Assembly (NCBI GenBank): GCA_021812735.1
Contig: JAKAMV010000419.1
Location: forward strand, 1-8,172
DNA from: Chloroflexota bacterium
GTDB lineage: Bacteria; Chloroflexota; Limnocylindria; Limnocylindrales; CSP1-4
Length of the DNA stretch: 8,172 bases
Direction of reading: 5' to 3'
Shown here: piece after piece, positions 1 through 6,894 of the stretch
Layout: each line of letters opens with the position of its first letter
Position numbering within the stretch: position 1 is the first letter of the stretch
Notes under the pieces: generated by a model
What the model was told of the DNA's origin: nothing
What the model saw: only the letters and a program-made list of their open reading frames with translations
Database searches by the model: none
Program-made: the position numbers and the translations under genes

Positions 1-850
1 CCATCCCGCCCACGTAGCCGAGGATCGGCCAGCTGACGCCCTCGAGCGGCCGCGGATAGAGCCTCCCGGCCGCAGTGGCCTCGAGCGCGAGGAGCAGCAC
101 GAACCCTGCGCACGCCACCACGCCCAGCGGCGCGCCGAGCAGCCCTCCGACGAGGAACGCCGCCGCGACGATGGCCAGCCCCGCCCAGACGCGGGGCACC
201 CGCGCGCCGCCTGGGTCGGCGCTGCCGGATGGCAGACGACGCGGCACGTCGTGCCGGAAGCGCCAGACGAGTGCCGCGCCGGTGAGCCCCGCCGCGGCGA
301 GGGCAGCCGGTTCGATGGACCGCAGGTAGTGTGGCAGCGGCAGCCGCAGCCCATCGAGCACCAGCAGGTTCACCGGGTTGCTCACCGGCAGGATCAGCGA
401 CGCCGCGTCGGCGATGAACGTGCACGCCAGCACGTAGGGTAGGGCGTCGATCCCGAGGGTCACCACGAGCCCGTAGACCACCGGCGTCAAGATGAGGGCG
501 GTGGCGTCGTTCGACAGGAACGCGCTGATGGCCACGCCAAGCCCGATCACGGCCATCAGCAGCCGCAGTCCGCTGCCGGCGGCAAGCTGCTCCGCCAGCA
601 CAGCAGCCCGCACGAAGAAGCCGCTTCGTTCGGCGACGGCGGCGAGGCCCGTCATCCCCACGAAGAAGGCGAACACGTTCCAGTCCGCGGCGACCGCCCG
701 CGCCGCCTCCGCGGCACCGACGAGGCCGAACCCGATCGCGATCACCGCACCGGCGACGGCGGAGGCCCACTCGGGGATGCCGCGGGGCCGTGTGATCGTG
801 GCTGCGACCACGGCCAGGAAGAGGACCGTGCCGAAGAGGGCCGGCAACAC
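1..850 (-). CDS. ArsB-family anion/arsenite permease (SLC13/ion transporter superfamily), C-terminus cut by the window edge
   Basis: Integral inner-membrane carrier of the ArsB/NhaD/SLC13 (ion transporter) superfamily; ArsB members export arsenite or antimonite. I translated the minus strand by hand: 283 residues are present before the left edge. Hydrophobic segments lie near residues 3-18, 27-46, 57-72, 95-132, 138-156, then further helices from about 228. Family signatures are clear: FLSNDATALILTPVV at 111-125 matches the E. coli ArsB segment FANDGAALILTPIV, and FIADAASLILPVSNPVNLL at 145-163 matches FIADTASLPLIVSNLVNI. A TGA at 899-901 closes the frame upstream, so the start is GTG at 850 (TTG at 847 is the alternative). 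No Shine-Dalgarno is seen; a TACGCT box ends 6 bases before the GTG, suggesting a leaderless mRNA. No arsR, arsC or arsA lies within view, so the substrate is unproven; it could be another anion. Confidence 0.85.
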   Translation of the reverse strand, partial: MLPALFGTVLFLAVVAATITRPRGIPEWASAVAGAVIAIGFGLVGAAEAARAVAADWNVFAFFVGMTGLAAVAERSGFFVRAAVLAEQLAAGSGLRLLMAVIGLGVAISAFLSNDATALILTPVVYGLVVTLGIDALPYVLACTFIADAASLILPVSNPVNLLVLDGLRLPLPHYLRSIEPAALAAAGLTGAALVWRFRHDVPRRLPSGSADPGGARVPRVWAGLAIVAAAFLVGGLLGAPLGVVACAGFVLLLALEATAAGRLYPRPLEGVSWPILGYVGGM

Positions 851-856
851 GCCGGG

Positions 857-862
857 AGCGTA
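857..862 (-). promoter_or_regulatory. Putative -10 box of the permease (leaderless)
   Basis: TACGCT on the minus strand fits TAnnnT and ends 6 bases before the GTG start at 850, which would place transcription initiation at or next to the start codon. No recognisable -35 sequence precedes it. This is motif reading only. Confidence 0.3.
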
Positions 863-869
863 CCCGAGA

Positions 870-884
870 GGCGCCCGGGGCGCC
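870..884. repeat. Palindrome GGCGCC-N3-GGCGCC upstream of the permease -10
   Basis: Perfect 6-base arms (870-875 and 879-884) separated by 3 bases sit just upstream of the putative permease -10 box. The position suits an operator, but short GC palindromes arise often by chance in DNA this GC-rich. Confidence 0.3.
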
Positions 885-918
885 GCCGGCCGGCCCGCTC
901 ACGCGCGTACCGGCCGGC
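885..918. repeat. Inverted repeat in the divergent intergenic region
   Basis: GCCGGCCGG at 885-893 is exactly complementary to CCGGCCGGC at 910-918, with a 16-base loop. It lies between the permease and the PfpI-family gene, which are transcribed away from each other. It could be a shared regulatory site or a structural element; a chance origin is possible. Confidence 0.35.
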
Positions 919-990
919 CAGCGCCTAGAATCGCGGGTGTCCGCGCCGGCCGACGGAGCCCATCGCGAGCCCGGAGGAGCCCATTTCCCC

Positions 991-1009
991 GCCCGGCGCT
1001 CCGCCGGGC
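991..1009. repeat. Strong short hairpin before the PfpI-family gene
   Basis: GCCCGGCG (991-998) and CGCCGGGC (1002-1009) form a perfect 8-base stem with a 3-base loop. It ends 5 bases before the TAGGGT box at 1015-1020, where a -35 element would normally be. No T tract follows, so a terminator is unlikely; a regulator site or an mRNA structure is possible. Confidence 0.35.
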
Positions 1010-1014
1010 CCGCG

Positions 1015-1020
1015 TAGGGT
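1015..1020 (+). promoter_or_regulatory. Possible -10 box for the PfpI-family gene
   Basis: TAGGGT fits TAnnnT and lies 28 bases before the chosen ATG at 1049, leaving room for a short leader that carries the ribosome binding site. No convincing -35 sequence is visible, since that place is taken by a GC hairpin. Confidence 0.25.
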
Positions 1021-1036
1021 ACGCGCGCGGTCGATG

Positions 1037-1042
1037 AGGAGG
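1037..1042 (+). promoter_or_regulatory. Shine-Dalgarno AGGAGG that fixes the PfpI-family start
   Basis: A perfect AGGAGG lies 6 bases before ATG 1049. The in-frame ATG at 1034 overlaps the region just ahead of this site and has no ribosome binding site of its own, so 1049 is preferred. Confidence 0.75.
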
Positions 1043-1048
1043 TCACAG

Positions 1049-1585
1049 ATGCGGCTCGAGGGAATGCGCATTGCGGTGCTCGCCGCGGAAGGCGTCGAGG
1101 ATCTTGAGTATTGGGTCACCGTGATGCGCCTGCGTGAAGAGGGCGCGCGCGTGACGAGCGTCGGCGTGGCGCCGGGGACCGTGCACGGCAAGCATGGACT
1201 GCCGGTGACGGTCGAGGCCGCCGCCGCGGATCTCGATGCCACGACGGTGGACGGGCTCGTGGTGCCCGGCGGCTGGGCGCCCGACAAGCTCCGGCGTGAC
1301 GCCGCGGTGACCGATCTCGTGGCAGCGGTCGACGCGGCCAGGAAACCGATCGCGATCATCTGCCACGGCGGCCTGGTGGCGATTTCGGCGAAGATCGTGG
1401 CGGGCCACCGGGCCACCGGGTCGCAGGGGATCAAGGACGACCTGGTGAACGCCGGCGCCACCTGGGTGGACGAGCCGGCCTTGCGGGACGGCCACATCGC
1501 CTGGGGGCGCGTGGTGGACGACATTCCCGCGTTCCTGCGCGAGACCGTCGACCTCTTCGCCGAGCACCGCGCGCGCCGGAGCTGA
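1049..1585 (+). CDS. PfpI/DJ-1 family protein (class I glutamine amidotransferase-like)
   Basis: A 178-residue cytosolic protein of the DJ-1/PfpI superfamily, whose members have been reported as cysteine peptidases, glyoxalases or deglycases/chaperones. It aligns along its whole length with Pyrococcus PfpI: the conserved Glu is E17 (GVEDLE), GTVHGKHG at 43-50 matches GTITGKHG, VPGGWAP is at 72-78, the nucleophile elbow ICHGG at 104-108 gives Cys105-His106, and GIKDDLVNAG at 127-136 matches GIKDDMINAG. The length is normal for the family. It is odd in three places: HGPQ of PfpI is HGGL here, SYPG is GSQG, and the S-S/T-S-R loop near the active site is WGR at 152-154. It is divergent from the permease and convergent with uvrB. 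The catalytic triad suggests an active enzyme, but the substrate cannot be read from sequence. The family call is firm; the activity is not. Confidence 0.9.
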   Translation: MRLEGMRIAVLAAEGVEDLEYWVTVMRLREEGARVTSVGVAPGTVHGKHGLPVTVEAAAADLDATTVDGLVVPGGWAPDKLRRDAAVTDLVAAVDAARKPIAIICHGGLVAISAKIVAGHRATGSQGIKDDLVNAGATWVDEPALRDGHIAWGRVVDDIPAFLRETVDLFAEHRARRS

Positions 1586-1599
1586 ACCGGGAACGGACC

Positions 1600-1625
1600 G
1601 GCCCGCGACGGCGCCGCCGCGGGCC
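1600..1625. terminator. Hairpin between convergent PfpI-family gene and uvrB (possible bidirectional terminator)
   Basis: GGCCCGCG (1600-1607) pairs perfectly with CGCGGGCC (1618-1625); the 10-base loop itself contains the self-complementary GGCGCC. It lies 14 bases after the PfpI-family stop and abuts the uvrB stop. No T tract follows on either strand, so it is not a classical intrinsic terminator, but its place between two convergent genes suits transcription termination or mRNA 3' protection. Confidence 0.45.
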
Positions 1626-4025
1626 TCAGCGGCGCCGCCGCGGCCGCTGGCCGGTCCGACGGATCACGTTGGGCGTCACGCGGTGGTCCCACGTCTGACG
1701 ATCTAGCCACTTGGCCTGCCAACCACCGGCCTCTTCGTGTTCGTCGCGGATGCCGGGGAACCAGTCGGAGGCAGTCCCTTCGTCGCTCGCGGTGCCGTCC
1801 CCGCCGGCCAGGGCGAGCGACGGTTCTTCGGCCGCGCGGAGTACCTCGACGGAGGCGACGCCGACACCGTGCGCGTCGATGTCACGTTCGGCGCGTGCCC
1901 GTCGGCCCGCGCGTTCGGCGCCACCACCTGGCACGCCACTCGGGGCCGCCGCCCGGCCACCTCGCCCGCTGGCCCGACCTTCCACCCGCGCCGCCCGTTC
2001 CGCGGCCCGCTCCACCTGCAGTGACGCATCCTCCTCGAGCACCCGGAGCCGGATCTGCTGGATCTCGTCCCGGATCGCGGCGGCCTTCTCGAACTCGAGC
2101 TCGCGCGCCGCGGCACGCATCTCGGCCTCCATGCGGGTCACCAGCTCGTGTATCTGCTCGCGGCTCATCTCAGAGAGCTCGCGCCCACCGCCCGCCGACG
2201 CGACGTACGCGCCGGGCGCCTCGGCCACCGCACGCAACCGGTCGTTGAGGTCGTGTACCTCCTTCACGATGGTCGTGGGTTGGATGCCGTGCTGTTCGTT
2301 GTACGCCTGCTGGATCCGCCGCCGCCGCTCCGTCTCCTCGATCGCAACGCGCATCGAGTGCGTGATCGTGTCGGCGTACATCACCACCTCGCTGCCGGTG
2401 TTGCGGGCGGCGCGCCCAGCCATCTGGATCAGCGACCAGGCGCTGCGCAGGAACCCTTCCTTGTCGGCGTCGAGGATGGCGACCAGGGTCACCTCGGGCA
2501 GATCGATCCCCTCGCGGAGCAGGTTGATCCCGACCAGCACGTCGTAGACGCCCAGGCGCAGGTCGCGCAGGATCTGGACCCGCTCGAGCGTGTCGATCTC
2601 GCTGTGCAAATAGGCCACCTTCACACCCAGATCGCGCAAGTACTCCGCAAGGTCCTCGGCCATCTTCTTGGTGAGCGTGGTGACCAGTACCCGTTCGCCG
2701 CGCGCGACCCGCCCGTGGATCCGGTCGAGCAGATCGTCGATCTGGCCGCGGGTCGGCCGCACCTCGATCGGCGGGTCGACGATCCCGGTGGGGCGGATCA
2801 GCTGCTCCACGACCTGCTCGCTGCGCTCGAGTTCCCAGGCGCCAGGCGTCGCGCTCATGTAGATGACCTGGTTCAAGTGCGCTTCGAATTCTTCGAAGGT
2901 GAGGGGTCGGTTGTCGAGCGCCGACGGCAGCCGAAACCCGAAGTCGACCAGGATCTCCTTGCGCGTGCGGTCGTTCTTGTACATCCCGACGACCTGCGGG
3001 ATGGTCATGTGGCTCTCGTCGACGATCAGCAGCCAATCCGGCGGGAAGTAGTCGAGCAGCGTCCAGGGACGCGATCCGGCGGGGCGCCGAGCCAGGTGGC
3101 GGGAGTAGTTCTCGATCCCGGAGCAAAAGCCCAGCTCGCGCATCATCTCGAGGTCGAAGGTCGTACGTTGGCGCAGGCGGGCCGATTCGAGCGCACGCCC
3201 CTCGGCATCGAGCTGCGCACAGCGCTCCTCCATCTCGGCCTCGATGTCGACGATCGCGGCCTGCAGCTTGTCGGCGGGGGTCACGTAGTGCGAGGCCGGG
3301 TAGATCGCGACCTCACTGCGCTCGGCCAGAACCTCGCCGGTGAGCGGATCGATCTCCACGATCCGTTCGACCTGATCGCCGAAGAACTGCACGCGCACCA
3401 CGAAGTCGTCGTAGGCGGGCTGTACCTCGAGGGTGTCGCCGCGAACGCGGAACCGGGCGCGCTGGAGCGCCTGGTCGTTGCGCTGGTACTGCAGGTCCAC
3501 GAGTTGGCGCAGGACGCCGTCGCGGCGGTATTGTCCGCCGACGCGCAGCCGGATGACGGTCGCGCCGTAATCGACCGGGGCGCCCAGGCCGTAGATGCAG
3601 CTGACGGACGCCACGATGATGACGTCGCGTCGCTCGAAGAGGGCGCGGGTGGCGGCGTGGCGGAGCTTGTCGATCTCGTCGTTCCGGCTCGAGTCCTTTT
3701 CGATATAGGTATCGCTGCGCGGCAGGTACGCCTCGGGCTGGTAATAGTCGAAGTAGCTGACAAAGTACTCGACGGCGTTCTCGGGAAAGAACTCCCGGAA
3801 CTCGCTGTAGAGCTGCGCGGCCAGCGTCTTGTTGTGAGCCAGCACCAGCGTCGGCTTCTGGTGGCGCGCGATCACGTTCGAGATCGTCCAGGTCTTGCCG
3901 GACCCGGTGACCCCCAGCAGCGTCTGGTGCTTCATGCCGTGCGCGAGCCCCTCCGCCAGGCGCTCGATCGCCTGCGGCTGGTCGCCGGTCGGTTGAAAGG
4001 GGGCCACGAGCTGGAACGGAGGCAT
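1626..4025 (-). CDS. uvrB: Excinuclease ABC subunit B with long C-terminal extension
   Basis: UvrB verifies DNA damage handed over by UvrA, opens the strands with its helicase fold and recruits UvrC. The 799-residue protein has Walker A GVTGSGKT at 38-45, the damage-probing beta-hairpin [12 protein letters not shown] at 91-102, DESH at 336-339, YMSATP at 389-394, [11 protein letters not shown] at 502-512, helicase motif [10 protein letters not shown] at 534-541 and the UVR (UvrC-binding) coiled coil at about 620-667. All key residues are present. E. coli UvrB (673 residues) ends after UVR; here 132 more follow, a low-complexity linker and then a Trp-rich tail. ATG 4025 gives the usual MPPFQL start; GTG 4031 is in frame but only 3 bases after a TAGTAT box, so it would fall before the likely transcript start. 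There is no Shine-Dalgarno, so it is probably leaderless. It is downstream of coaE by 112 bases and carries its own promoter-like patch. Confidence 0.98.
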   Translation of the reverse strand: MPPFQLVAPFQPTGDQPQAIERLAEGLAHGMKHQTLLGVTGSGKTWTISNVIARHQKPTLVLAHNKTLAAQLYSEFREFFPENAVEYFVSYFDYYQPEAYLPRSDTYIEKDSSRNDEIDKLRHAATRALFERRDVIIVASVSCIYGLGAPVDYGATVIRLRVGGQYRRDGVLRQLVDLQYQRNDQALQRARFRVRGDTLEVQPAYDDFVVRVQFFGDQVERIVEIDPLTGEVLAERSEVAIYPASHYVTPADKLQAAIVDIEAEMEERCAQLDAEGRALESARLRQRTTFDLEMMRELGFCSGIENYSRHLARRPAGSRPWTLLDYFPPDWLLIVDESHMTIPQVVGMYKNDRTRKEILVDFGFRLPSALDNRPLTFEEFEAHLNQVIYMSATPGAWELERSEQVVEQLIRPTGIVDPPIEVRPTRGQIDDLLDRIHGRVARGERVLVTTLTKKMAEDLAEYLRDLGVKVAYLHSEIDTLERVQILRDLRLGVYDVLVGINLLREGIDLPEVTLVAILDADKEGFLRSAWSLIQMAGRAARNTGSEVVMYADTITHSMRVAIEETERRRRIQQAYNEQHGIQPTTIVKEVHDLNDRLRAVAEAPGAYVASAGGGRELSEMSREQIHELVTRMEAEMRAAARELEFEKAAAIRDEIQQIRLRVLEEDASLQVERAAERAARVEGRASGRGGRAAAPSGVPGGGAERAGRRARAERDIDAHGVGVASVEVLRAAEEPSLALAGGDGTASDEGTASDWFPGIRDEHEEAGGWQAKWLDRQTWDHRVTPNVIRRTGQRPRRRR
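1629..2024 (-). other. Extra C-terminal region of UvrB: linker plus Trp-rich tail
   Basis: This segment encodes residues 668-799, absent from E. coli UvrB. The first part (668-754, bases 1764-2024) is Ala/Gly/Arg/Glu-rich and looks disordered; it ends in a tandem [12 protein letters not shown] hexapeptide (743-754). The second part (755-799, bases 1629-1763) is quite different: it starts [10 protein letters not shown], holds four Trp residues (755, 769, 773, 779), the pattern [13 protein letters not shown] and [10 protein letters not shown], and ends in basic residues. The frame stays open with no sign of a shift, so this is a real part of the protein. A short folded or binding peptide on a flexible tether is my inference. 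Confidence 0.75.
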
Positions 4026-4034
4026 GGCCACAGG

Positions 4035-4057
4035 ATACTAGCCGAGAGACATACTAG
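4035..4057 (-). promoter_or_regulatory. uvrB promoter patch with two TAGTAT boxes
   Basis: On the minus strand CTAGTAT occurs twice, at 4057-4051 and 4041-4035, 16 bases apart. The proximal TAGTAT ends 9 bases before ATG 4025, so transcription would begin about 2-4 bases before the start codon. The surrounding 50 bases are clearly AT-richer than the rest of the window, as expected of a promoter. The -35 region (TCTGTT at a 17-base spacing) is weak. Confidence 0.55.
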
Positions 4058-4069
4058 AACAGATGTGCC
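4056..4069. promoter_or_regulatory. LexA-box-like operator upstream of uvrB
   Basis: AGAACAGATGTGCC matches the Gram-positive SOS box CGAACRNRYGTTYC at 12 of 14 positions, the core being GAAC-N4-GTGC against GAAC-N4-GTTC. It overlaps the distal TAGTAT and the -35 zone of the proximal -10, where repressor binding would block uvrB. uvrB is a classic SOS gene. The match is imperfect and the LexA site of this lineage is unknown to me. Confidence 0.4.
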
Positions 4070-4083
4070 GTTTGTGCGTGGTT

Positions 4084-4097
4084 GCGCCGGCCGGCGC
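4084..4097. repeat. Perfect 14-base palindrome between coaE and uvrB
   Basis: GCGCCGGCCGGCGC is fully self-complementary. It lies in the coaE-uvrB intergenic region upstream of the uvrB promoter patch. It has no known role that I can read; GC composition makes a chance origin possible. Confidence 0.3.
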
Positions 4098-4111
4098 CCA
4101 CGCCGGGCGGA

Positions 4112-4126
4112 CAGGCCAGGGGCCTG
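4112..4126 (-). terminator. Small hairpin after coaE (weak terminator candidate)
   Basis: CAGGCC and GGCCTG form a 6-base stem with a 3-base loop, starting 11 bases after the coaE stop. No T run follows. It could end or attenuate the fpg-abcF-coaE transcript before uvrB, together with the GC-rich palindrome further on. Confidence 0.3.
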
Positions 4127-4137
4127 CCACAGTTCCC

Positions 4138-4794
4138 TCAGCCGCGGCGCGCCAGCACCTCCCGGAGCGCCTCCTCGACCACGCGCCGCACTTCGGGCTC
4201 CGGCCCATCCGTGCGAAGCCGTCGCACCGGCAACCCCGGCGAATCCGAGGCGAGCCGTTCCAGGAGCCGCCCGGCCAGGTCCCCTTCCTGCGCCGCGATC
4301 CGCCGCTCGGCGTCGTCGGGCGCCATGCCCCGCCCGGCCAGGCGTGCTCGCTGCATCTCCGGGCTGCAGTCCACGATCCAGACCAGATCGCAGGCCGCCG
4401 CGATGCCCGACTCGACCAGCTTGATCGCCTCGATCACTACGAACGGAACGCCCGCGGCCGCCGACCGGTCCAGCTCCTGCAGCAGCCGCTCGCGCACGAA
4501 TGGGTGCACGATCCGCTCCAGATCGGCCAGCGCGGCCGGGTCCCGGAACACGATCGCGGCCAGTGCCGCGCGGTCGAGCGACCCGTCGGCCGCGAAGACA
4601 CCGTCCCCGAACCGCCGCCGGATGCCCGGCAGCGTCGCCGCGCCGAGCGCCGTCACTTCGCGGGCCAAGACGTCGAGGTCGATGCGGCGCCCGCCCATCT
4701 CCGCCAGCCAACCCGCCACGGTCGACTTGCCGCACCCGATCGGCCCGGTCAATCCGATCCGCAGCGGCCGCGGTGCCGAGCCGGTGGTGGTCAC
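4138..4794 (-). CDS. coaE: Dephospho-CoA kinase
   Basis: Cytosolic P-loop kinase that phosphorylates the ribose 3'-hydroxyl of dephospho-CoA, the last step of coenzyme A synthesis. The 218 residues are a normal length. Walker A GPIGCGKST is at 17-25, followed by IDLDVLAREV at 38-47 (usual IDAD-LAREV), then the family blocks LDRAALAAIVFRDPAALADLE with HP, VVIEAIKLVESG, and RRIAAQ. The start is GTG 4794, whose GTGA overlaps the TGA of the ABC-F gene by 4 bases, a sign of translational coupling; no separate Shine-Dalgarno is seen. A start at 4824 is possible in frame but would overlap further and add a poorly conserved Ala/Arg-rich stretch. In Bacillus subtilis coaE also lies downstream of mutM, which supports the neighbourhood. 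Confidence 0.96.
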   Translation of the reverse strand: MTTTGSAPRPLRIGLTGPIGCGKSTVAGWLAEMGGRRIDLDVLAREVTALGAATLPGIRRRFGDGVFAADGSLDRAALAAIVFRDPAALADLERIVHPFVRERLLQELDRSAAAGVPFVVIEAIKLVESGIAAACDLVWIVDCSPEMQRARLAGRGMAPDDAERRIAAQEGDLAGRLLERLASDSPGLPVRRLRTDGPEPEVRRVVEEALREVLARRG

Positions 4795-6893
4795 CGCGGC
4801 GCGCGCTCCTCGAGCGCCAGCCACGCGTCTTCCGCCGCGGACAACGCGCGGTCGACGTCCGCCAGTTCGCTGCTGAGCCGACGGAGCTCCACGAAGTTGG
4901 CCTGCACCGCTGGATCGGAGAGGGCGAGCTCCAGGTGGCTCTTCCGAAGTCCGAGGCGCGTCAGGTCGGCCTCGAGACTGCCGCGCTGCCGCCGATACGC
5001 ATCCTTGGAGAGGGGTGGCAGCCGATCGGCACGCGCGGCGTCCGATCCGCTAGGCGACGTCGATGGCGCGTTGCCCCGCACGTCGGCACCGTCGCCCCCG
5101 GGCGCGCGGCGCCACCCGCGCGGACGCCCAGTCGCCGCCGATGGACCGCGACCTCGTGGTGCCGGCGCCCCGCGATCCGCTGGCGTCGCCACCGTCGGTC
5201 GGGCCACGTACCGTCGCGTCGCCGCCTGCAGCGCCTCCTCGACGCTCCAGCCGGCCGCCACCGCAGCCCGCCACTCGCGCCACCCCTCATCGAACGCAAC
5301 GGCCGTGCCGGGTTCGCCCGCACGCCCCGGCTCGACGATCCAGAGCGCGCGGCATGTGGCCTCGAGCAGCCGCCGGTCGTGCGACACGATCAGGAGCGTC
5401 GCGCTCGACTCACGCAGGAACGACTCCAGCGCCTCGCGTGCCGGGATGTCCAGGTGGTTGGTCGGCTCGTCGAGCAGCAACAGGTTCGCCGGACCGATGC
5501 CGAGCAATGCCAGTTCGAGCCGGGAGCGTTCGCCGCCGGAGAGCTCTGCGACCGGTTTGAAGACGTCGTCGCCGCGGAAGAGGAAGCGCGCGAGATACCC
5601 GCGCGCTTCGCCAGCCGGCAGGTTGGTCCGCTCGAGGACGGCGTCGAGGACCGTCTCCCCTGGGTACGCCGCCTCGCGCAGTTGCGCCAGATGGGCGAGC
5701 TGCACGCCATGCCCGATCCGGACCACTCCGTCGAGCGGAAAGAGTTCGCCAGCCACCGTGCGCAGCAAGGTCGTCTTGCCCGCCCCGTTGGGCCCCACGA
5801 TTCCGATCCGGTCGCCGCGCCGGGCCTCCAGGTGCGGGACACGCAGGACCGGGGTCGCGGTGGTCGAGCCCGCCGTCGGCGGAAATCCCAGGATGGCATC
5901 GCGGAGCGCCACCACGACCTCCCCCGAGCGGACGGGCCCGCCACCGGCCAACGCCTCGGTCGGCAGGCGTAGGCGCGGCCCTTCGCCCGGCGCGAGCACC
6001 GGACGGATCGCCGCGAGCCGCCGCTCGTGCTCGTGCATCTTGGTGTAGTTGCGGTGGCTGCGGTACCGCTGGATCAGCTCGAGCTCATGCGCCGTCGCGT
6101 CCTGCGTCGCTTCGGCCTGCCGACGCAGCTGGGCATCGCGCGCGGTGGCCTGGGCTGCGTACGCGCTGTAGGTACCGCGAAAGCTCTCGAGCCGCCGGTC
6201 GCGTAGCTCCCAGATGCGGGTCACGACCGCGTCGAGGAATGCCCGATCGTGCGAGGCGACGAGAAGCGCACCGGAACGCCTGGCCAGCGCCAGCTCCAGC
6301 CACTCGAGCGCGGCGAAATCGAGGTGGTTCGTGGGCTCGTCGAGCAAGAGCAGGTCAGGGTCGGCGATCATCAGCCGCGCGAGCGCGGCACGGGTCTGCT
6401 CGCCGCCTGACAAGCCGGCCGGCGGGCGTTCCCACTGTTCGCGCTCGAAGCCCAAGCCGCTCAGGGTCTCGTCGACGCGCAGATCGAGACGATATCCATC
6501 GAGCGCCTCGAAGCGGTGCCGCAGCTCGCCGTAGTGCGGGCTGCTCACCACCGCGGCGCCGGCTGCCTCCACCGCCGCGAGCTCACGCTCGAGTCGTTCG
6601 GTCTCAGCCGCGCCCCCACGGACGGCGGCCCGCAGCGTCGGCGCGGCGGCGAACGCCGGATCGAGGTTCGTCTCCTGCGCCAGCATGGCCACCCGCAGCC
6701 CCCGTTTGCGATCGACCCGACCGGCGTCCGGTTCGTCGATCCCGGCCGCCAGGCGCAGCAACGTGGTCTTGCCGGCGCCGTTGACGCCGACGAGCCCGAT
6801 GCGCTCCCCATGCGCGATGGCGGCCGTCAGATCGTCGAGGATGAGAAACGTGCCGATCTCTCGGCGAACGTGCTCGAAGCGGAGGATCGACAC
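4791..6893 (-). CDS. ABC-F family ATPase (Uup-like, duplicated ATP-binding domains)
   Basis: Soluble tandem-ATPase of the ABC-F class, which acts on ribosomes (translation rescue, ribosome assembly or antibiotic protection) and has no membrane domain. The 700 residues show domain 1 with Walker A GVNGAGKTT at 36-44, LSGGE at 161-165 and LLLLDEPTNHLD at 181-192; an interdomain linker of about 235-330 with a basic stretch RYRSHRNYTKMHEHERR; domain 2 with GPNGAGKTT at 367-375, LSGGE at 451-455, LLLLDEPTNHLD at 471-482 and SHD at 504-506. Both catalytic glutamates (186, 476) are present. A Pro/Gly/Arg-rich stretch (565-625) leads to a C-terminal coiled coil (about 626-697), as in Uup. GTG 6893 begins 1 base after the fpg stop, with GGGGCGGG 8 bases before it; GTG 6902 is an in-frame alternative. 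The exact subfamily and any resistance role cannot be decided here. Confidence 0.94.
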   Translation of the reverse strand: MSILRFEHVRREIGTFLILDDLTAAIAHGERIGLVGVNGAGKTTLLRLAAGIDEPDAGRVDRKRGLRVAMLAQETNLDPAFAAAPTLRAAVRGGAAETERLERELAAVEAAGAAVVSSPHYGELRHRFEALDGYRLDLRVDETLSGLGFEREQWERPPAGLSGGEQTRAALARLMIADPDLLLLDEPTNHLDFAALEWLELALARRSGALLVASHDRAFLDAVVTRIWELRDRRLESFRGTYSAYAAQATARDAQLRRQAEATQDATAHELELIQRYRSHRNYTKMHEHERRLAAIRPVLAPGEGPRLRLPTEALAGGGPVRSGEVVVALRDAILGFPPTAGSTTATPVLRVPHLEARRGDRIGIVGPNGAGKTTLLRTVAGELFPLDGVVRIGHGVQLAHLAQLREAAYPGETVLDAVLERTNLPAGEARGYLARFLFRGDDVFKPVAELSGGERSRLELALLGIGPANLLLLDEPTNHLDIPAREALESFLRESSATLLIVSHDRRLLEATCRALWIVEPGRAGEPGTAVAFDEGWREWRAAVAAGWSVEEALQAATRRYVARPTVATPADRGAPAPRGRGPSAATGRPRGWRRAPGGDGADVRGNAPSTSPSGSDAARADRLPPLSKDAYRRQRGSLEADLTRLGLRKSHLELALSDPAVQANFVELRRLSSELADVDRALSAAEDAWLALEERAPR

Positions 6894-6894
6894 C

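Noticed and set aside
492..1037. Plus-strand open frame over the permease and the intergenic region
   Set aside because: Low-complexity Ala/Arg/Pro translation; the opposite strand encodes clear ArsB signatures.
925..1722. Minus-strand open frame over the PfpI-family gene
   Set aside because: Ser/Arg/Ala-rich, no family features; the plus-strand frame has a clear Shine-Dalgarno and catalytic motifs.
1626..2024. Frameshift or fusion as the cause of the UvrB extension
   Set aside because: The frame is open and the Trp-rich end reads as coherent protein; the linker is biased but not garbled, so a natural extension is more likely.
2148..4424. Very long plus-strand open frame (758 codons) antisense to uvrB
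   Set aside because: It mirrors a fully conserved uvrB and runs through its promoter; the translation is His/Asp/Leu-rich with no domain. High GC leaves antisense frames without stops.
4500..5972. Second plus-strand frame antisense to the ABC-F gene
   Set aside because: Same reason: a shadow of the conserved ATPase in GC-rich DNA.
4063..6048. Long plus-strand open frame antisense to coaE and the ABC-F gene
   Set aside because: Arg/Ser/Pro-rich translation with no recognisable motif, overlapping two certain genes.
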